Source: Mycolicibacterium sp. CBMA 234 (GTDB taxonomy: Bacteria; Actinomycetota; Actinomycetes; Mycobacteriales; Mycobacteriaceae). Taken from it: a DNA stretch of 64,000 nucleotides. The stretch spans positions 1 to 64,000 of the forward strand of contig NZ_MPKW01000001.1 of the NCBI RefSeq assembly GCF_009729415.1, read 5' to 3'. Positions 61,640 to 64,000 of the stretch are shown here, piece by piece. Under the pieces are notes generated by a model, which was not told the DNA's origin, did not search any database, and saw only the letters and a program-made list of their open reading frames with translations. Numbering within the stretch: position 1 is the stretch's first letter; each line of letters starts with the position of its first letter. The position numbers were made by a program, and so were the translations under genes.

Positions 61640-62791
61640 TCAAGCATGTGCCACGAGCAGTGGCACCAGTTGCTCGGCATCTGTCCACGATCCGTGTTGC
61701 CCGATCAGGGCCGATTCCATTGGCTCGACCGTCCGACGTACCAATCCTGCGTTATCCCGCGCCGCTACGACGACATCGCCTATGCGGCTGCGTGGCGCGT
61801 CGGTGATGCGGGGGCCGAACCAGCCTTCGGCGATCGCCTCGTCTTTGGTCCGGACCCAGGCCTTGGCGCCCAGAGTTTCCCGCCAGGTCTGCGCGACCGC
61901 GGCCGACGCGCCGTCCGCCACGTATACGTGCCGGGCGCGCACCTCACCACCCACCGCGATGACGCCATCCTGTAGGTCGGCGCACGCGTCGAGGTCCACG
62001 ACCGCGTCGCCGTCGATGTTCACCATGCCGTGGTCGGCAACCACCGCCAACAGACCGCCGGACGGCAAGGTCTCCACGATCGATTCGACCAATCGATCGA
62101 TCTGCCGCAACTGCATCCGCCAGGCGGCCCCGCCCGCGCCGTACACGTGGCCGAGCAAGTCGAGGTCAGCGTGGTACCCGTAGCAGAAGCCGCCGTCGGC
62201 GATGGCGTCCTGCACCCGGGCTGCGAGGTCACCCAGCCGGTGCACACCGACGTAGCGGCCACCGCGCAGCACCGCCCGGGTCATCCCCGAACCGGTGAAT
62301 TCGGCACCGGAGATGACGCTGACGTCCATGCCGGCGGCAGCCGCCTGAGCAAATGTGGTGGCCAGCGGCTGGACTTCTTCGGGCGGCAGCGCTTCGCGCA
62401 GGTCGGCACCAAATGGATGCGGCGTCCAGCGCAGCGCGTTGATCACGCCGTGGTCGGGAATGCGGAATGAGTAGCCCACCATGCCGTGTTCGCCCGAGAG
62501 TCGTCCCGTGCCGACCGCCGCGAGACCGGCGGCGGTCGTCGAGGGGTAGCCCACCCGAACCGTCCGCCCGCGCAGCCCTGCCAGCACCGGCGCATCGTCG
62601 GCGTAGGTGTCGAGCAACTGGGCGCCGAGACCATCGATGAGCAGAACGCAGGCGCCGCGAACGCCCGCGGGCAGGTCGATCGGATGGTGCACACCGTCTA
62701 GCTGGGCGCCTGCCACACCCATCGCGGCAAGTACGGCAGGCACCACGTCGGCCAGGTGAAGCGCGTCGGGAGACGGGCTCGGGATGTCCAT
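61640..62791 (-). CDS. Type I phosphodiesterase/nucleotide pyrophosphatase-like protein (alkaline phosphatase superfamily)
   Basis: A 383-residue protein without a signal peptide. Features are LLIDGLGAQLL (first metal-binding Asp), a nucleophile loop GYPSTTAAGLAAVGTG with Thr, FCYGYHADLDLLGHVYGAGG (metal-binding Asp/His pair) and VADHGMVNIDGD (final Asp-His). These match the alkaline phosphatase superfamily PDE group. The substrate may be a nucleotide or lipid-phosphate diester. It is conserved in mycobacteria. Confidence 0.87.
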   Translation of the reverse strand: MDIPSPSPDALHLADVVPAVLAAMGVAGAQLDGVHHPIDLPAGVRGACVLLIDGLGAQLLDTYADDAPVLAGLRGRTVRVGYPSTTAAGLAAVGTGRLSGEHGMVGYSFRIPDHGVINALRWTPHPFGADLREALPPEEVQPLATTFAQAAAAGMDVSVISGAEFTGSGMTRAVLRGGRYVGVHRLGDLAARVQDAIADGGFCYGYHADLDLLGHVYGAGGAAWRMQLRQIDRLVESIVETLPSGGLLAVVADHGMVNIDGDAVVDLDACADLQDGVIAVGGEVRARHVYVADGASAAVAQTWRETLGAKAWVRTKDEAIAEGWFGPRITDAPRSRIGDVVVAARDNAGLVRRTVEPMESALIGQHGSWTDAEQLVPLLVAHA

Positions 62792-62947
62792 GGCCGCGAG
62801 CTTAGGGATTTCGCCGCCGAAGTAAATGTATTTACCGCACCGGCATCGAGACCGAATGCATATTTGTCCCTATGAATAGGGCCAATGCAATTGTCCGGCG
62901 ACGCGAGCAAATGCGCCGCAGAATTATCCGCCGTAATTACGCGGCGG

Positions 62948-63247
62948 TTATCCGCCCCAGCCGCGCGAGCCGTCCCAGCCGCCGCACATTCCGTTGAAGC
63001 AGCCGTGGCCGAATCCGCCGGTGAACGGGTTCCAGCCGCCGCAGCCCTGCCAGTTCGCCCCGTTGCCGCAGCCACCGCCGCCGCCCTGGCCGTCGGGACC
63101 CCCGTAGCCGTTGTTGTCGGCGACCACGGTCCGGTCCGGACTCATGTTTCCGGACAGTGTCAGCGCTGCTGCCGGAGCGGCAACTATTGCTGCTGTGGCG
63201 GCCACCGCGGCGACCGCCGATGTCATGAACTTCCGCCTAATTAGCAT
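62948..63247 (-). CDS. Secreted glycine-rich protein
   Basis: A 99-residue exported protein with a signal peptide (MLIRRKFMTSAVAAVAATAA, cleavage near AAA/LTL about residue 28). The mature part is Gly-rich with Trp, Asn and Cys: GGGGGCGNGANWQGCGGWN and GFGHGCFNGMCGGWDGS, four Cys in all. It belongs to a group of small secreted glycine-rich mycobacterial proteins with no known function. An internal ATG (MTSAVAAV) and an upstream one are possible starts. Confidence 0.72.
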   Translation of the reverse strand: MLIRRKFMTSAVAAVAATAAIVAAPAAALTLSGNMSPDRTVVADNNGYGGPDGQGGGGGCGNGANWQGCGGWNPFTGGFGHGCFNGMCGGWDGSRGWGG

Positions 63248-63454
63248 GTCTACAGAATGCTCCCACCGGCCCAGATATTCCAGTCCCAAAGGGCAGCATC
63301 CCGGATTCTGTGAGCACCGTTACTGGTAGACGCACAAATTCGTGGACAAAGAATTTTCGGCCGGGTATCACGCGGTCGGGAGTGTCACCTGAGGGAAAGT
63401 CACAGGTTTCCGATCCGGGCCCACTGCGTCGCCGCTGTTACCCTTTTCCCCGTC

Positions 63455-64000
63455 ATGAGTGTTGTCCCCAGCGGTGAGATCCGGGCGTTGTCCGGCCTGC
63501 GCATCGTCGCCGCAGTGTGGGTGGTGCTGTTCCACTTCCGACCGCTGCTGCAGCAGGCGTCGCCGCCGCTCAGCGAAGCGCTGGCCCCGATTCTCGACTG
63601 TGGTGCGCAGGGCGTGGACTTGTTCTTCATCCTCAGTGGCTTCGTCCTGACCTGGAACTACCTGGAGCGCATGGGGCCGGTCTGGTCGACGCGGGCGACG
63701 CTGCATTTCCTGTGGCTGCGCCTGGCCCGCGTGTGGCCGGTGTACCTGGTCACCATGCATCTGGCCATCGCGTGGCTCATCTTCACGCTCAACGTCGGCA
63801 ACTTCCCGTCCCCGGAGGCCGCGACGCTCACCGGGCCGAACTATCTGCGCCAGCTGTTCCTTGTTCAGCTGTGGGTGGTGCCGTTCTTCGACAACACCAG
63901 CTGGGACGGCCCCGCCTGGTCGATCAGCGCGGAATGGCTGGCCTACCTGCTGTTCGGGCTGTTGGTGATCGTGCTGTTCCGCGTCGCGCAGGCCAGCCGG
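63455..64000 (+). CDS. Acyltransferase-3 family membrane protein, N-terminal part (cut by window edge)
   Basis: About 182 residues are visible of a polytopic O-acyltransferase (OafA/YrhL family). The N-terminal signature GEIRALSGLRIVAAVWVVLFHFR has the conserved Arg and His; DLFFILSGFVLTW and the RLARVWPVYLVTM motif follow. Such enzymes O-acylate cell-surface sugars or glycolipids. The frame continues beyond base 64000. The ATG at 63455 gives the standard N-terminus. Confidence 0.93.
   Translation, partial: MSVVPSGEIRALSGLRIVAAVWVVLFHFRPLLQQASPPLSEALAPILDCGAQGVDLFFILSGFVLTWNYLERMGPVWSTRATLHFLWLRLARVWPVYLVTMHLAIAWLIFTLNVGNFPSPEAATLTGPNYLRQLFLVQLWVVPFFDNTSWDGPAWSISAEWLAYLLFGLLVIVLFRVAQASR

Overview
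The window is chromosomal DNA from a high-GC mycobacterium, most likely a fast-growing environmental species close to Mycolicibacterium smegmatis. I base this on gene content and order recognised from memory, not on a database search. The left 12 kb follows the M. tuberculosis order Rv1844c to Rv1861 (gnd, BlaR-like peptidase, BlaI, thioesterase, ndh, F420-type oxidoreductase, SDR, modABC, apa, YeaQ-like protein). The urease operon that lies between the thioesterase and ndh in M. tuberculosis is missing. A full-length lon gene, which M. tuberculosis lacks, and an extra CYP125-type P450 also point to a saprophytic species. I saw no insertion sequence, prophage, CRISPR array, rRNA or tRNA gene.

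Layout. 1-3.4 kb: gnd (cut by the left edge), the BlaI/BlaR-type pair and an iron-box-flanked gene distantly resembling siderophore reductases. 3.4-12.4 kb: thioesterase, NDH-2, two oxidoreductases, the molybdate transporter, the Apa glycoprotein, a stress membrane protein and a CPBP protease. 12.5-21.2 kb: aldehyde dehydrogenase, ferredoxin reductase-like flavoprotein, several small conserved genes, lon, a nucleoside deaminase and a response regulator with a degenerate receiver. 21.6-33.4 kb: a catabolic and iron-storage section with a thioesterase/EthD/enoyl-CoA hydratase operon, bacterioferritin opposite its ferredoxin and a duplicated-domain protein, a carboxymuconolactone decarboxylase-like protein, an amidohydrolase, a Cys hydrolase with a blue-copper lipoprotein, CYP124 and a Baeyer-Villiger monooxygenase. 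33.5-47.5 kb: envelope genes (DsbE/CcdA, L,D-transpeptidase, amt-glnB, a cyclotransferase, an MspA-like/CBM14-like secreted cluster) and CYP125. 47.5-64 kb: a molybdopterin oxidoreductase with its TetR regulator, a nitronate monooxygenase-like gene, HAD phosphatase, FabG3-like hydroxysteroid dehydrogenase, GH2 glycosidase, cinA, TerC behind a yybP-ykoY manganese riboswitch, YaaA, a phosphodiesterase and the start of an acyltransferase (cut by the right edge).

Regulatory logic. Four 14-bp palindromes matching the KstR operator consensus TNNAACNNGTTNNA stand just upstream of four transcription units: the thioesterase operon, the decarboxylase-like gene, CYP125 and the nitronate monooxygenase-like gene. 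With CYP124, the Baeyer-Villiger enzyme and the FabG3-like dehydrogenase, this suggests that the window holds satellite loci of sterol or branched-lipid catabolism outside the main cholesterol cluster. Three sites resembling the IdeR/DtxR iron box lie beside the siderophore-reductase-like gene and in the bacterioferritin divergent region. Other signals visible in the sequence are a SigF-like promoter, a manganese riboswitch, a TetR palindrome and a likely BlaI operator.
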